Positions 27,223-36,966 of a stretch of DNA of 64,000 bases are shown here, piece after piece. Made by a program: the position numbers and the translations under genes. The notes below the pieces were generated by a model. It saw nothing but the letters and a program-made list of their open reading frames with translations, was not told where the DNA came from and did not search any database. Source of the DNA: Streptomyces zagrosensis (lineage in GTDB: Bacteria > Actinomycetota > Actinomycetes > Streptomycetales > Streptomycetaceae); NCBI RefSeq assembly GCF_014203645.1, contig NZ_JACHJL010000008.1, positions 1-64,000 on the forward strand, read 5' to 3'. Position 1 is the first letter of the stretch. Each line of letters begins with the position of its first letter.

Positions 27223-28259
27223 CCCACCTTGCCGGAAAGCTCGCACTCGACATCCAGGCCGGCGCCCCCAACAACGGACGCGGCCAAGACAACGTCGGCG
27301 TCGTCAAGAAGATGCAAGTCGGCCGGGACACCTACCCCTACATCTCCCCCCAGGCCGTCCGCCGCTGGCCGCGCGACAGCCTCCCCACCACCGAACCCCT
27401 CTCCCCCGTCCTGCGCGAAGGCCAGGGCAAAAAGCAGCAGGCCTACACCAAGGGCCGCCCCGACCTGTACATCGACGACGACCTGTTCGGCTACATGGTC
27501 GCCGTCAAAGACAAGGACAGCTCCTGCCAACGCGACACCGTCCGCGCGACCGGCACCTTCGTCAGCGTCACCCCCCAACGACCCACATCCGACTTCGGCA
27601 CCATGACCCGCGGCTTCAACGCCAACGAGAACCCCGTCATCCACGAGCACGAGTTCTACACCGCCGTATGCGCCGGCGACCTCAACCTCGACCTACCACG
27701 CATCGGCACCTTCGAGACCGACGGCCAAGGCCTGCGCATCGCCCTACCCCCACAAGCCGCCGAAGAAGCCACCGCGGCCGGCGCCACCGCAACCACCTTC
27801 CGCGGACTCACCCCACTCACTCTGGGCCTCCCCGAACGCCGCCGCCGCGCCGCGTTGATCCTGCGCACGCTCGCCGCCCTACGCGGTGGCGCTAAGCCCG
27901 CCGCCCACTACGGCGACCGCACCCCAGCCTTCATCCTCCTCGCCCCGAAGAAGGGCGGCGTCAACCCCTTCACCCGCGTCCTGAGCAACAAGGACGGCAA
28001 ACCCTCCTTCGCCGCTGACACGCTCACCGAGGAGATCGCCGCATGGCGCGACGAACTCGACGGATGTGTCCGCATCGGATGGGCGCCCGGATTCCTCGGC
28101 GACCAACGCGACCGCGCCCGCCGCGACCTCGCCGACCTGATCACCTCAGGCACCGTCACGATCGACCACCCACGCACCGTCCTCAACACCGTGGCCCAGG
28201 AAATCGAAGACGGCACCCACGACCACTGGTTCCAAGACACCCAGGACGCCAAGGCATGA
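27219..28259 (+). CDS. cas7: Cas7 (Cst2/DevR family) Cascade backbone
   Basis: A 346-residue RAMP-fold protein of the Cst2/DevR type that polymerises along the crRNA. The N-terminal HLAGKLALDIQAGAPNNGRG and DNVGVVKKMQVGRDTYPYIS, with FGYMVAV and NANENPVIHEHEFYTAVC, are family landmarks. GTG 27219 overlaps the cas8 stop (GTGA), and the end overlaps cas5 (ATGA), so translation is coupled. It looks complete. The coding strand here is strongly C-rich at third positions, unlike the more balanced genes around 34-36 kb. Confidence 0.9.
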   Translation: MTHLAGKLALDIQAGAPNNGRGQDNVGVVKKMQVGRDTYPYISPQAVRRWPRDSLPTTEPLSPVLREGQGKKQQAYTKGRPDLYIDDDLFGYMVAVKDKDSSCQRDTVRATGTFVSVTPQRPTSDFGTMTRGFNANENPVIHEHEFYTAVCAGDLNLDLPRIGTFETDGQGLRIALPPQAAEEATAAGATATTFRGLTPLTLGLPERRRRAALILRTLAALRGGAKPAAHYGDRTPAFILLAPKKGGVNPFTRVLSNKDGKPSFAADTLTEEIAAWRDELDGCVRIGWAPGFLGDQRDRARRDLADLITSGTVTIDHPRTVLNTVAQEIEDGTHDHWFQDTQDAKA

Positions 28260-28918
28260 CAGCCGCCAAACCCGACACGGCCCTGCAGGCCACCTTCACG
28301 GCACCCGTCGCTAGCTTCCGCAACCCCCTATACACCGGCATGCAGATCGGACTGCCCTGCCCACCGCCCAGCACAGTCGGCGGCATGCTCGCCGCCGCAG
28401 CCGGCGGCTGGCAGCACATCTCGCCCACCTTCCAGTTCGCCATGGCCTTCCACGCCCAAGGGCACGGCGTCGACCTCGAGACCTACCACCCCCTGGACGC
28501 CAAAGGCCGCCCCACCACCCCAGTGCCCAAAGACCGCGAGTTCCTCGCCTTCCCCACCCTCACCGTCTGGATCACCGACCAACCCGACCGATGGCACCAC
28601 ATCCTGCGCCGCCCCACCTGGCCACTGCGCCTCGGCCGCAGCCAAGACCTCGTCGGCCTACACCTTGAGGCCATCGAGCTCGCCCAAGACGCCGGCCAGC
28701 AGCGCAGCGCCGTCGTCCAAGACATGCCCGGCACGTCCGGTACCGCACTGCGCCTACCCACCGCGATCCGCCTGGACCGCACCCGCACGCTATGGGGCAC
28801 CTACCGCCACGACCCCACCGGCACCGCATCCACCACCGTCCCCGACAGCTACCGCACCCCCACAGGACAAGCGGTCAGCCCCCTACCACCCACACACCCC
28901 GCGGCCGCGGAGACGTAA
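28256..28918 (+). CDS. cas5: Cas5 (Cas5t-like) Cascade subunit
   Basis: A 220-residue RAMP protein that caps the 5' handle of crRNA. The N-terminal LQATFTAPVASFRNPLYTGM and LPCPPPSTVGGMLAAAAGGW are characteristic of Cas5 in type I-B systems with Cst1/Cst2. RRPTWPLRLGRSQDLVGL in the middle matches the family LGRS motif. The start ATG overlaps the cas7 stop. It appears intact and is followed six bases later by cas3. Confidence 0.9.
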   Translation: MTAAKPDTALQATFTAPVASFRNPLYTGMQIGLPCPPPSTVGGMLAAAAGGWQHISPTFQFAMAFHAQGHGVDLETYHPLDAKGRPTTPVPKDREFLAFPTLTVWITDQPDRWHHILRRPTWPLRLGRSQDLVGLHLEAIELAQDAGQQRSAVVQDMPGTSGTALRLPTAIRLDRTRTLWGTYRHDPTGTASTTVPDSYRTPTGQAVSPLPPTHPAAAET

Positions 28919-28924
28919 CACAAC

Positions 28925-31354
28925 ATGCACACACCAGCACCACCGCCACCACCAGACCCATCACCGCAGCGGCCAAGCACACCAGACACGAGCGTGCTCC
29001 ACCAGATCCTGGCCAAAAGCGCCCGACGAGGACAACCACCCGAACAACTCACCGCCCACCTACGCGCAGCCCTGAACGCGGCCGACCTGGTGGCGCGACG
29101 TACCGGGCGCATGACCGCGGTAGCCGACACCGTCCCCCAATTCTGGGACGCGGTCCGCCTGGCCGATCTCCTGCACGACGCGGGCAAAATCCCACAAGGA
29201 TGCCAGCACATGCTCGCTGGCGGCCCAGCATGGGGCGAGCGACACGAAGTACTCTCCCTCGCCTTCACCCACCTGGTCACAGACCCGGACCTACGCACGT
29301 GGGTAGCCGCCGGCATCGCAACCCACCACCGGCCCCTGACCAACTCCCCCCGCTCACTTGCCGCCCTGTACGCAACAGCGCCCCTCGAAGAATGGCGCAC
29401 CAGCTTCACACCGCTCGACCAAACCGTCACCGAAGCACTCGCAACATGGCTGTACGAGACCGCCAACGCAACCGGCCTCCCAGCCCAACCCCTAACAACC
29501 GACACCGACTGGATCGCCCAGGCACACGCGGAACTCGAAACACTGCTGGACCGCTTCGAGTACGGCACGGACGCCGACCAAGGCCTAGCCGCGGTACTCC
29601 TCCAAGGCGCCGTCGTCATGGCCGACCATCTCTCCTCCGCCCACGCCCACCCCCAACTGGTACAACCCATGAACGCGGCGTTCGCTACCCGCCTGGAAAA
29701 CAGCATCACCGCCAAGGGGCACACGCTACGACCCCACCAGCAACGCGCCGCCACCACCGAAGGCCACCTGCTACTCCGCTCACGCACGGGCAGCGGCAAA
29801 ACCGAAGCCTCCTGGCTCTGGGCCTGCCGACAAACCACCACCATGCAAACCCGCGGACAAGGCATCCCCCGCATCTTCTACACCCTGCCCTACCTCGCCT
29901 CCATCAACGCCAACGCCGACCGCACCACCCAAGCACTCGGCACCACCCAGCACGTCGGAGTAGCCCACGGGCGAGCAGCCGCCTACCACCTAGCCACCGC
30001 CGCCTGCCCCGAAGACGGCGACGAAGAACGCGTGAAAGCCGCCCGCAAAGCAGTCGCCAGACAAGCCGCCACCCGCCTGTTCAAAGAGACCATCAGGATC
30101 ACCACGCCCTACCAACTCCTACGCGCCGCCCTGGTCGGCCCCGCCCACGCCCCGCTACTGGTCGACGCGGCGAACTCGGTCTTCATCATGGACGAGCTCC
30201 ACGCCTACGACACCAAACGCCTCGGCTACATCCTGGCCATGATGGGCCTACTCGAACGCCTCGGCGGCCGCTTCGCGATCCTCTCCGCAACCCTGCCCAA
30301 CGCCCTCGCCGACCTCATCACCGACACCCTCACCACAAGCGTCACCCGTACCGACGACTCCGACAGCAACCCCCCACCCCGACACCGCATCCGCACCCGC
30401 CCCCACCACCTCACCGACCCAGCCACCGTCACCGAAATCACCCAACACCTCAAACACGACGAAGCCGTCCTGGTGATCGCCAACAACATCCGCCAGGCAC
30501 AACAGCTCTACGACCAACTCGCTCCCACCGCCCGCGCCCTACACGGCCCCGACGCGGCAACCATGCTGCACTCCCGCTACAAACGACACGACCGCACCCG
30601 CATCGAGCAACACATCACCGGCCGATACAAAGTCGAGCGCACCCGCACAAACCAACGACTACCTGGCCTCGTCATCTCCACCCAAGTCCTCGAAGTCTCC
30701 ATGGACGTCGACTTCGACGTCCTGTTCACCGCCGCCGCCGACCTTGAAGCCCTCGCCCAACGATTCGGCCGCACCAACCGCATCGCCGCCGAACCCCCCG
30801 CCGACGTCATCGTCCACACCTCCCGCTACACCCCCAGCCACAACACCCCCGGCACATGGTTCGCCGACGGCATCTACCCCCAAGCCCCCACCCAAGCCGC
30901 CTGGAACATCCTCACCGCACACGACGGACAACCCATCGACGAAAACGAAATCACCCACTGGCTGAACACCATCTACACCACCCCCGAGGGCCGCCCCACC
31001 CCCTGGGGCACCACATGGCGACAAGAAGTACTTCACCACCAGGACCAGTTCACCGCCACCTTCCTCGACTTCACCTACCCCTACGACGACCGCACCCACC
31101 TCACCGAACGCTTCGACGAACTCTTCGACGGCACCGAAGCAATCCTCACTAAAGACCGCGTCCACTACGCCACCGCACTCCAACAAGCCCCCGGCCACGC
31201 CGGCCGACTCCTCGCCGACGACTACCTCATCCCCCTCCCCACAAGCGCCATCCCACGAGCACACTTCGACACAGAGCTAAAAGTTCACATCATCGACGGT
31301 GACTACACCAACGAACACGGACTCACAGCCATACGACACCGAGACGACACCTGA
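28925..31354 (+). CDS. cas3: Cas3 HD nuclease-helicase
   Basis: An 809-residue Cas3 with fused HD nuclease and superfamily 2 helicase. HD motifs: LADLLHDAGKIPQG (~80), ERHEVLSLAFTHLV and GIATHHRPL. Helicase motifs: Walker A LLRSRTGSGKTEASWL (~285), DExH as IMDELHAYD (~423), SATLP (~455) and motif VI QRFGRTNRIA (~613). All catalytic positions are present, so it should degrade target DNA if Cascade works. It is the last gene of the operon; no cas4, cas1 or cas2 follows. Confidence 0.93.
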   Translation: MHTPAPPPPPDPSPQRPSTPDTSVLHQILAKSARRGQPPEQLTAHLRAALNAADLVARRTGRMTAVADTVPQFWDAVRLADLLHDAGKIPQGCQHMLAGGPAWGERHEVLSLAFTHLVTDPDLRTWVAAGIATHHRPLTNSPRSLAALYATAPLEEWRTSFTPLDQTVTEALATWLYETANATGLPAQPLTTDTDWIAQAHAELETLLDRFEYGTDADQGLAAVLLQGAVVMADHLSSAHAHPQLVQPMNAAFATRLENSITAKGHTLRPHQQRAATTEGHLLLRSRTGSGKTEASWLWACRQTTTMQTRGQGIPRIFYTLPYLASINANADRTTQALGTTQHVGVAHGRAAAYHLATAACPEDGDEERVKAARKAVARQAATRLFKETIRITTPYQLLRAALVGPAHAPLLVDAANSVFIMDELHAYDTKRLGYILAMMGLLERLGGRFAILSATLPNALADLITDTLTTSVTRTDDSDSNPPPRHRIRTRPHHLTDPATVTEITQHLKHDEAVLVIANNIRQAQQLYDQLAPTARALHGPDAATMLHSRYKRHDRTRIEQHITGRYKVERTRTNQRLPGLVISTQVLEVSMDVDFDVLFTAAADLEALAQRFGRTNRIAAEPPADVIVHTSRYTPSHNTPGTWFADGIYPQAPTQAAWNILTAHDGQPIDENEITHWLNTIYTTPEGRPTPWGTTWRQEVLHHQDQFTATFLDFTYPYDDRTHLTERFDELFDGTEAILTKDRVHYATALQQAPGHAGRLLADDYLIPLPTSAIPRAHFDTELKVHIIDGDYTNEHGLTAIRHRDDT

Positions 31355-31856
31355 ACGCTGCCGACGTCACCCAGATCCTGAGGCTTGCCGTTGCTTCGCG
31401 GCCGGTCCCACCGGTCAGGTGTCGGTGAAGTCGGCGATCACATCGAGCGTGGACTCGACCGAGCCGAGCTGGGTGTTCAGGTGCTTGATCCACCGGCCCT
31501 TGGGCTGGAGAGCGGCGTGCGGGGGCGACGGTTGCGGTGATGAATCGGCAGATCTCGGTGAGCTTGCCGCGATAGCGTGGGTACTCTCCCAGACTGACGA
31601 CGATCGTCGTGTGGTGAGGTCGCTGCCCGTCAGGGCCGGTCGTTGTAGGCCCTGGCAACTCGCCAAGAAGGTGGCGCGTTGGTACGAGCACCCACACAGC
31701 CCCAGGTGCTCCGTATGTGTGTGGGGTGGCCGAAGGCCCGTCCATTTGCGTGCGCTTAACGCTCTGACCTGGGGCGATGCAGTACCGGCGGATCGCTGCA
31801 AAAATGACCACCACGCGACACCGCACCACACCTATGACCTGAAACTGTACCCTCGA
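31355..31856. other. Gap between cas3 and the CRISPR repeats
   Basis: No intact gene. On the minus strand a disrupted frame reads VSLGEYPRYRGKLTEICRFI and, shifted, KGRWIKHLNTQLGSVESTLD, which looks like the tail of a decayed protein I do not recognise. The missing cas4-cas1-cas2 genes would normally stand here. Confidence 0.4.
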
Positions 31857-32080
31857 GTCGTCATCAGCCCTGGAGGGTTCGCAACCGGAGGTAAGGATGA
31901 GCCGACGCGACGCGCATGGCCGGTCGTCATCAGCCCAGGAGGGCTTGCAACATGAGGAGCGCTTCGCGACACCTGCGCGCAGCTTCAGCCATCATGAGCC
32001 CTGGAGGGCTCGCAACCCCACAGTGGGCGTCGCATCCGTGTAGGTCACCACGTTGTCATTAGCCCTGGAGGGCTCGCTAC
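31857..32080. CRISPR. Short degenerate CRISPR array, four repeats and three spacers
   Basis: Four 29-base repeats at 31857-31885, 31923-31951, 31988-32016 and 32052-32080 give three spacers of 37, 36 and 35 bases. Each repeat centres on a hairpin AGCCC-TGGA-GGGCT (the second has AGGA in the loop; the first has a G-T pair) and ends GCAAC (GCTAC in the last). The first three to nine bases vary, especially in repeat 3. Every repeat differs from its neighbours, which indicates an ageing array without new acquisition. A further diverged unit may lie near 32133 but is not convincing. Confidence 0.85.
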
Positions 32081-32280
32081 GCGATCTGATCATCGACACC
32101 GTGCGGCACGAGGTGGTCGTGCAACCGCGTCCGACGACTTCACCGTGGAGGCCGCCGGGGCGGTCGCACAAGCTGCCCCCTCATGCACGGGTCAGATGCT
32201 GGCGGGGCATGTGCGTACGTCGTCGTCAGCTCGATGAGCGTGCACCAGGTCTCTCGCGCATGTGAGTGCGAGCGGGTCCG

Positions 32281-34044
32281 GCTTAGGGCTCGCAGAGAAT
32301 CAACGTGTTGCTTCCGGTGATTTGTCTCGTTGACATGGTATGGGCATATCGCAAGAGATCTGCGATCAACTGGCCGCGAGGCATGGGGTGTTGTTCCCGC
32401 ACCTGGACAAGCGTCAGCAGCGACTGCTGATGGGAGCCGAGGCCCGGGTGCTGGGGCACGGGGGGATTCGGGCCGTCGCGCGGGCGGCCGGGGCCAGCGA
32501 GGCAACCGTCCGCAAGGGGGTGGACGAGCTGGAGGCGGGAGGAGAGCGGCTGGGGCGGGTCCGCCGGCCGGGCGGCGGCCGGAAGAAGGCCGCCGACCTG
32601 GATGCGGGGCTGCGGCCCGCGCTGCTCGCCCTGGTCGAGCCCGACACGCGCGGCGACCCGATGTCACCGCTGCGCTGGACGACCAAGTCGACCCGGAACC
32701 TGGCCGCCGAGCTGACCCGCCAGGGACACAAGGTCAGCGCCGACACGGTCGAAGACCTGCTGCGGGAGGAAGGCTTCAGCCTCCAGGCCAACTCCAAAAC
32801 CATCGAAGGCAAGCAGCACCCGGACCGGGACGCCCAGTTCCGCTACATCAACGAGCAGGCCGAGCAGCACATCGGCGCCGGGAACCCGGTGGTCAGCGTG
32901 GACAGCAAGAAGAAGGAACTGGTCGGCGACTACAAGAACGTGGGGCGTGAGTGGCAGCCCTCGGGCGATCCGGTGTGGGTCAAGACGCATGACTTCCTGG
33001 TCCGGGAGGGGCCCGGCAAAGCGATTCCGTACGGGATCTACGACATCGCGGCGAATGCCGGCTGGGTCAGTGTCGGTACCGATCACGACACCGCTGCCTT
33101 CACGGTCGCCTCTCTCCGCCGCTGGTGGCACGCCTGCGGCCGCCACGACTACCCCGGGGCCGCGCGGCTGCTGATCACCGCTGATGCCGGAGGTTCCAAC
33201 GGCTACCGCACCCGGTTGTGGAAGAGTGAACTTGCCTCCCTGGCCGCCGAGTCGGGCCTTGACATCACGGTGTGTCACCTGCCGCCTGGTACATCGAAGT
33301 GGAACCGAATCGAGCGCCGACTGTTCTCCCATATCTCCATGAACTGGCGCGGCAGGCCTTTGACCAGCCACGAAGTCATCGTGAACAGCATCGCGGCGAC
33401 CACCACCCGCACCGGACTGAGCGTCCGCGCCGAACTCGACACCGGCATCTACGACATCGGCATCAAGGTCACCGGTGCCCAGATCAACGCGCTTGCCATG
33501 ACCCGGCACCGCTTCCACGGTGACTGGAACTACACCCTCCACCCCACCGGCGGGCAGCAGCCGGCCCCGGCCGGCACCGCCAAGCCGGCGCAGGCCTCGT
33601 CGGTGGCCACTACCGACCTGGCCCACCCCGTACTCACCGCCATGCCCCGCAAAGAACTAGCGGCCATGACTGCCCAGTTGGCCTGCGCGCAGGCCACAGA
33701 GCACGAGCAGCGCCGTCACTCGCAGCGCGGCGCCACGCGCCTCCGCGCCCGAGGCACAGGTGCCAAGCCCAAGCTCACGGACGCCGATCGCGTCCTGTCC
33801 ACCGTCCTCTACCTGCGCAGACTCTGCACCCAAGCCGTCCTGGGCGAGCTCTTCACCGTGGACGGCACAACGATCAGCGAGGCCGTTCGGGAAATCCGCC
33901 CCCTCCTTGGGCAGCACGGATTCGAGATCGCACCATCTACAGCACAATCCCCCACCCCCGCCGACCTCACCGCGTTCCTGGCCGGAACACCCGAGACACC
34001 CACAGAGACCAAATCCACGTGTTGATCCTCTGCGAGCCCTAAGC
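32281..34044 (+). mobile_element. ISAzo13-family insertion sequence, about 1.76 kb
   Basis: Terminal inverted repeats: GCTTAGGGCTCGCAGAG at 32281 and its complement ending at 34044, extending ~27 bases with few mismatches. A GC dinucleotide at both borders may be the target duplication or part of the repeat. The single transposase gene is intact, so the copy may be active. It lies 200 bp beyond the last CRISPR repeat and may have displaced the rest of the array. Confidence 0.85.
32340..34025 (+). CDS. ISAzo13-family transposase
   Basis: A 561-residue DDE transposase. The N-terminal helix-turn-helix region (GGIRAVARAAGASEATVRKG) precedes the catalytic core: VVSVDSKKKELVGDYKN with the first Asp, LLITADAGGSNGYRTRLWK with the second, and LPPGTSKWNRIERRLFSHIS with the Glu. 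The C-terminal ~130 residues look like a second transposase-type helix-turn-helix (LYLRRLCTQAVLGELFTVDG), an extension beyond the usual ISAzo13 length of about 400; this could be an ancient fusion. No frameshift or stop is seen. Confidence 0.9.
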   Translation: MGISQEICDQLAARHGVLFPHLDKRQQRLLMGAEARVLGHGGIRAVARAAGASEATVRKGVDELEAGGERLGRVRRPGGGRKKAADLDAGLRPALLALVEPDTRGDPMSPLRWTTKSTRNLAAELTRQGHKVSADTVEDLLREEGFSLQANSKTIEGKQHPDRDAQFRYINEQAEQHIGAGNPVVSVDSKKKELVGDYKNVGREWQPSGDPVWVKTHDFLVREGPGKAIPYGIYDIAANAGWVSVGTDHDTAAFTVASLRRWWHACGRHDYPGAARLLITADAGGSNGYRTRLWKSELASLAAESGLDITVCHLPPGTSKWNRIERRLFSHISMNWRGRPLTSHEVIVNSIAATTTRTGLSVRAELDTGIYDIGIKVTGAQINALAMTRHRFHGDWNYTLHPTGGQQPAPAGTAKPAQASSVATTDLAHPVLTAMPRKELAAMTAQLACAQATEHEQRRHSQRGATRLRARGTGAKPKLTDADRVLSTVLYLRRLCTQAVLGELFTVDGTTISEAVREIRPLLGQHGFEIAPSTAQSPTPADLTAFLAGTPETPTETKSTC

Positions 34045-34476
34045 AGATGATCACGGCGGATGTGAGCGTGCCAGCGTGCAGCCGCAGGAGCCGTGCATCC
34101 CTCGTTCCACCTTCCCGGGTGCCGTCGATGCCTTCGAAATCCGCGTCCCTACGCCCGTGCCCGCGTGGTTGACGGCACGAAGCTCGCCACGATGCAGCAG
34201 GTCACACGGTGCGCACGCCCGTGAGGCGCGGTGGGTGCGGACGGTTGCGCACCAGCACGCGAGGCGGGTGCGCCGGATGTGTGCCACGGCGCACGCGCTG
34301 GTGGCATGGCAGGGAAAGTAATGTCACCGACTGCCGCACTTGCACGCCGGCGCTTTCAATGAGTGGACACTGGGTCCCTTAAGCGCGCGTGAATTCGTAC
34401 CGGGCTGGAGATTCTTCTAGGGGACGGTCCTGCACTTGCAGGATGTGCGTCCACACGTTTTCGGGGAGGTGCGGTA
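34045..34476. other. Non-coding gap after the ISAzo13 element
   Basis: No recognisable gene in either strand. It should include the promoter of the DUF397 gene, whose ATG is preceded by GGGGAGG. Confidence 0.4.
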
Positions 34477-34719
34477 ATGACACACCAGGTCAACGCTGCC
34501 GGAGTCGGCGAGGGCGCACACGTCGCGGTGGATGGGCGCTCTTGCGCGATGTGGCGCAAGAGTTCCTACAGCAATCCCAACGGTGCCTGTGTCCAACTCC
34601 GTGTTGCGGCGGACGTCGTTGAGGTCCGTGATTCCAAGGACCCCGGCGGGCCGACTTTGCGGTTCTCTTCGGATGCGGTGGCCGCGTTCATCACCGCGGT
34701 GGTGTCGGAAGAGTTCTAG
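34477..34719 (+). CDS. DUF397 small protein
   Basis: An 80-residue actinomycete protein of the DUF397 family: WRKSSYSNPNGACVQLRV, VVEVRDSKDPGGPTLRFSSD and AVAAFITAVV are the signature. Such genes normally sit beside an XRE/DUF5753 regulator and behave as its small partner. Here the regulator is 1.2 kb away on the other strand with a methyltransferase between, so the pair is rearranged. ATG 34477 follows GGGGAGG. Confidence 0.92.
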   Translation: MTHQVNAAGVGEGAHVAVDGRSCAMWRKSSYSNPNGACVQLRVAADVVEVRDSKDPGGPTLRFSSDAVAAFITAVVSEEF

Positions 34720-34957
34720 TTGCCGCCAGCCGTGGCGACTCAGCGTCGCATACCGGCCACCGTGTAGGGGGCAGCGGTCATCTGCGCATCGTTGTGCGAC
34801 TCGTTTTGATGAACGCGGCCCTGGTACGCGAGGTGCGGCGCCTTTGGCCGGTTCAATGGGGCACCTCCTTGCGGTGGCCGGATCATGATGCTCGAAAATG
34901 CAAGTGCAGCCGGCAGTGGCCAGGTGGCATCGAGCACATTCACTCGAAGGAGCGGCA

Positions 34958-35842
34958 GTGAGCGACGACAGAGCAAAGGCGCCCGAAAAGTGCGATATCC
35001 GCAAGGAACCACACAAAGTGGGCTCAGAAGAAAACGTGCAGTTAAACAACACCCGATTAAGCCAGGACAAGCCGCATAGCGCCCGTATGTACGACTATTT
35101 CCTGGGCGGCAAGACGAACTACGTCGTCGATCGGCAAGCTGCGGAGGAGGTGCTCCGACATCGTCCAGGCGTGGTCGTGGCAGCACGGGCTAACCGCGCT
35201 TTCACCAACCGCGCGGTGAAGTACTTGGCCTTGGCGGGTATCCGACAGTTCATCGACATCGGCACCGGCATCCCCACCGCGCCCAACATGCACGAGATCG
35301 CGCAAAGCATCGCGGCGGACAGTACGGTCGTCTACGTCGATAACGACCCGATCGTGCTGGTCTACGCTGAAGAGTTGCTCGACAGCGCACCGGAGGGCGC
35401 CACACGATATGTGGAGGCCGACGCCACGAACGCCCACGCCGTGCTGGCCGCGGTCCGCGAGACGGGATGCGTGGACTTCACCCGCCCGGTCGCGGTGAAC
35501 CTGCACGCGCTGCTGCACTTCATGCCCGATAGCCACGGCCCCTACGACGTCGTCCGGACGCTGATCGATCACCTGGCGCCGGGCTCCTACCTGAGCGTGT
35601 CCCACGTCACCGGGGAATTCGCTCCCGCTGCCTGGCAGGCCATCGCCGACATCTACACCAACGCCGGCACTCCGGTCCAAATCCGCAGCCGCGAGCAGAT
35701 TGCGCGGTTTTTCGATGGCCTGCAACTGGTGGAGCCGGGGCTGGTGGTCGCCCACCGCTGGAAGCCTGAGCCGGCCAGCGGCCCCAGCCTGGTCACCGAC
35801 GCTGACGTCTCGCTCTACGCGGGCATCGGGCGCAAAGTGTGA
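34958..35842 (+). CDS. S-adenosyl methyltransferase, DUF574 (PF04672) family
   Basis: A 294-residue protein of the large Streptomyces DUF574 SAM-methyltransferase family. Family features: SARMYDYFLGGKTNYVVDRQ at the N-terminus, RQFIDIGTGIPTAPNMHEIA (SAM-binding glycine loop), VVYVDNDPIVLVYAEELL and AVNLHALLHFMPD. GTG 34958 is chosen because GAAGGAG stands five bases upstream. The substrate of this family is not established; members often neighbour DUF397 and DUF5753 genes, as here. Confidence 0.93.
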   Translation: MSDDRAKAPEKCDIRKEPHKVGSEENVQLNNTRLSQDKPHSARMYDYFLGGKTNYVVDRQAAEEVLRHRPGVVVAARANRAFTNRAVKYLALAGIRQFIDIGTGIPTAPNMHEIAQSIAADSTVVYVDNDPIVLVYAEELLDSAPEGATRYVEADATNAHAVLAAVRETGCVDFTRPVAVNLHALLHFMPDSHGPYDVVRTLIDHLAPGSYLSVSHVTGEFAPAAWQAIADIYTNAGTPVQIRSREQIARFFDGLQLVEPGLVVAHRWKPEPASGPSLVTDADVSLYAGIGRKV

Positions 35843-35919
35843 GTACGCCGCCGACAGAGCCCCACTCGGCCTCGCGTAGACGGGAAGCCTGGCGGGGCTC
35901 TGCCGGTGTTCATCGGCGC

Positions 35920-36825
35920 TTATCCCTGCTTCGCCGCGTGGTCGCGCAGATGGCGAATCCGGCTCCGGGACAGGTCGCTACGCAGCGAGGCGCTGCGTAA
36001 GAGGTCGAACACCTTCTCCCGCTCGTCCACCTCATCCTCGGTGCTCACGTAGAACGCGGTGTCGTGCTCCTCGATGTATGCGATGTCGGGCACCGGCTTG
36101 TCAGGGAAGTCGAAAATTGTCGCCGAGCTCCACACAGGCATGTCGAACCGCTTCAACTCCGCCACCTGCAAGACGTAGCGGGGGTCGTACGACAAGGTGA
36201 GGAGGTGGTCCAACTGGCGATACATCACCTCACATGAGCCGTAGGGGCGGATAAGACTCGCCTCATCGAGCACGCAGATGAGCTTCTTGTCCGCAGCCGC
36301 GAAGCGGCGCTGACGCTCCATCCGCAACTCCACCAACCGCTCGACCTTGCCTGGGTCCCGCCCGTGCTTGCCCAGCCCCACCACCGCGCGCGCGTAGTCC
36401 TCGGTTTGGAGCAACCCCGGGATCGATGACGAATCGTAGATCCGCATGCGTTGGGCCATGTTCTCGAAACTCGCTTGTGCCAACGCATGGTTGGTGGCGG
36501 CCGTCTTGTAGGGGCGCAGCCACCCTTTCACGTCCGCTTCGAAGGCCATCTGAGTCAAATCGGCCCGCATCAGCGCGTCGGTGACTTCGTAGGCGTCGAG
36601 TAAAGGAGACACCTGGTCCGGCTTGGTCGCCTTGCGTCCCGTCTCTAAGCGGCTCAGCGTCGACTGCGACCAGCCAAGGGCGCTGGCGACCTGTTTAAGG
36701 GTGCGCTCACTTTGCTCCCGATGACCGCGCAAAGCGAAGCCGAACATCAGCCTCTCCGCGCTGGGAGACGTATCCCCGTGCAGATGCCGTACCTGACGCC
36801 GATCGCCACCCGGTTGGGCTCCCAC
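35920..36825 (-). CDS. XRE-family regulator with DUF5753 domain
   Basis: A 301-residue DNA-binding protein. The helix-turn-helix is at about 30-85 (TLKQVASALGWSQSTLSRLE, TGRKATKPDQV), followed by DUF5753 (~100-290) with the family motif SSIPGLLQTEDYARAVV and YIEEHDTAFYVS. GTG 36825 is preferred over the upstream TTG because GAAGGAG lies five bases before it. These proteins regulate development or metabolism together with DUF397 partners. It is convergent with the methyltransferase gene. A 12-bp palindrome about 140 bp upstream may be its operator. Confidence 0.93.
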   Translation of the reverse strand: MGAQPGGDRRQVRHLHGDTSPSAERLMFGFALRGHREQSERTLKQVASALGWSQSTLSRLETGRKATKPDQVSPLLDAYEVTDALMRADLTQMAFEADVKGWLRPYKTAATNHALAQASFENMAQRMRIYDSSSIPGLLQTEDYARAVVGLGKHGRDPGKVERLVELRMERQRRFAAADKKLICVLDEASLIRPYGSCEVMYRQLDHLLTLSYDPRYVLQVAELKRFDMPVWSSATIFDFPDKPVPDIAYIEEHDTAFYVSTEDEVDEREKVFDLLRSASLRSDLSRSRIRHLRDHAAKQG

Positions 36826-36966
36826 TCGTACTCCTTCGATCAAATGCGGCAGAAACCTCTGCCCGCTGTGTCAGTCATAGTGCAGTAACTTCGCGCCCCT
36901 CACGGCGAAGTCGTCAAAATCAATGCCGTGCGATACAGTCCGACATTCGCGTTCGCAATGTTATGC

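Noticed and set aside
28792..30747. 651-residue open frame on the plus strand overlapping cas5 and cas3
   Set aside because: Arg/Pro/His-rich translation typical of a shadow frame in C-rich coding DNA; cas3 in the other frame has all motifs.
32133..32165. Possible fifth CRISPR repeat
   Set aside because: Needs a gap and many mismatches to align, spacing is 79-81 bases instead of 64-66, and the hairpin core is lost.
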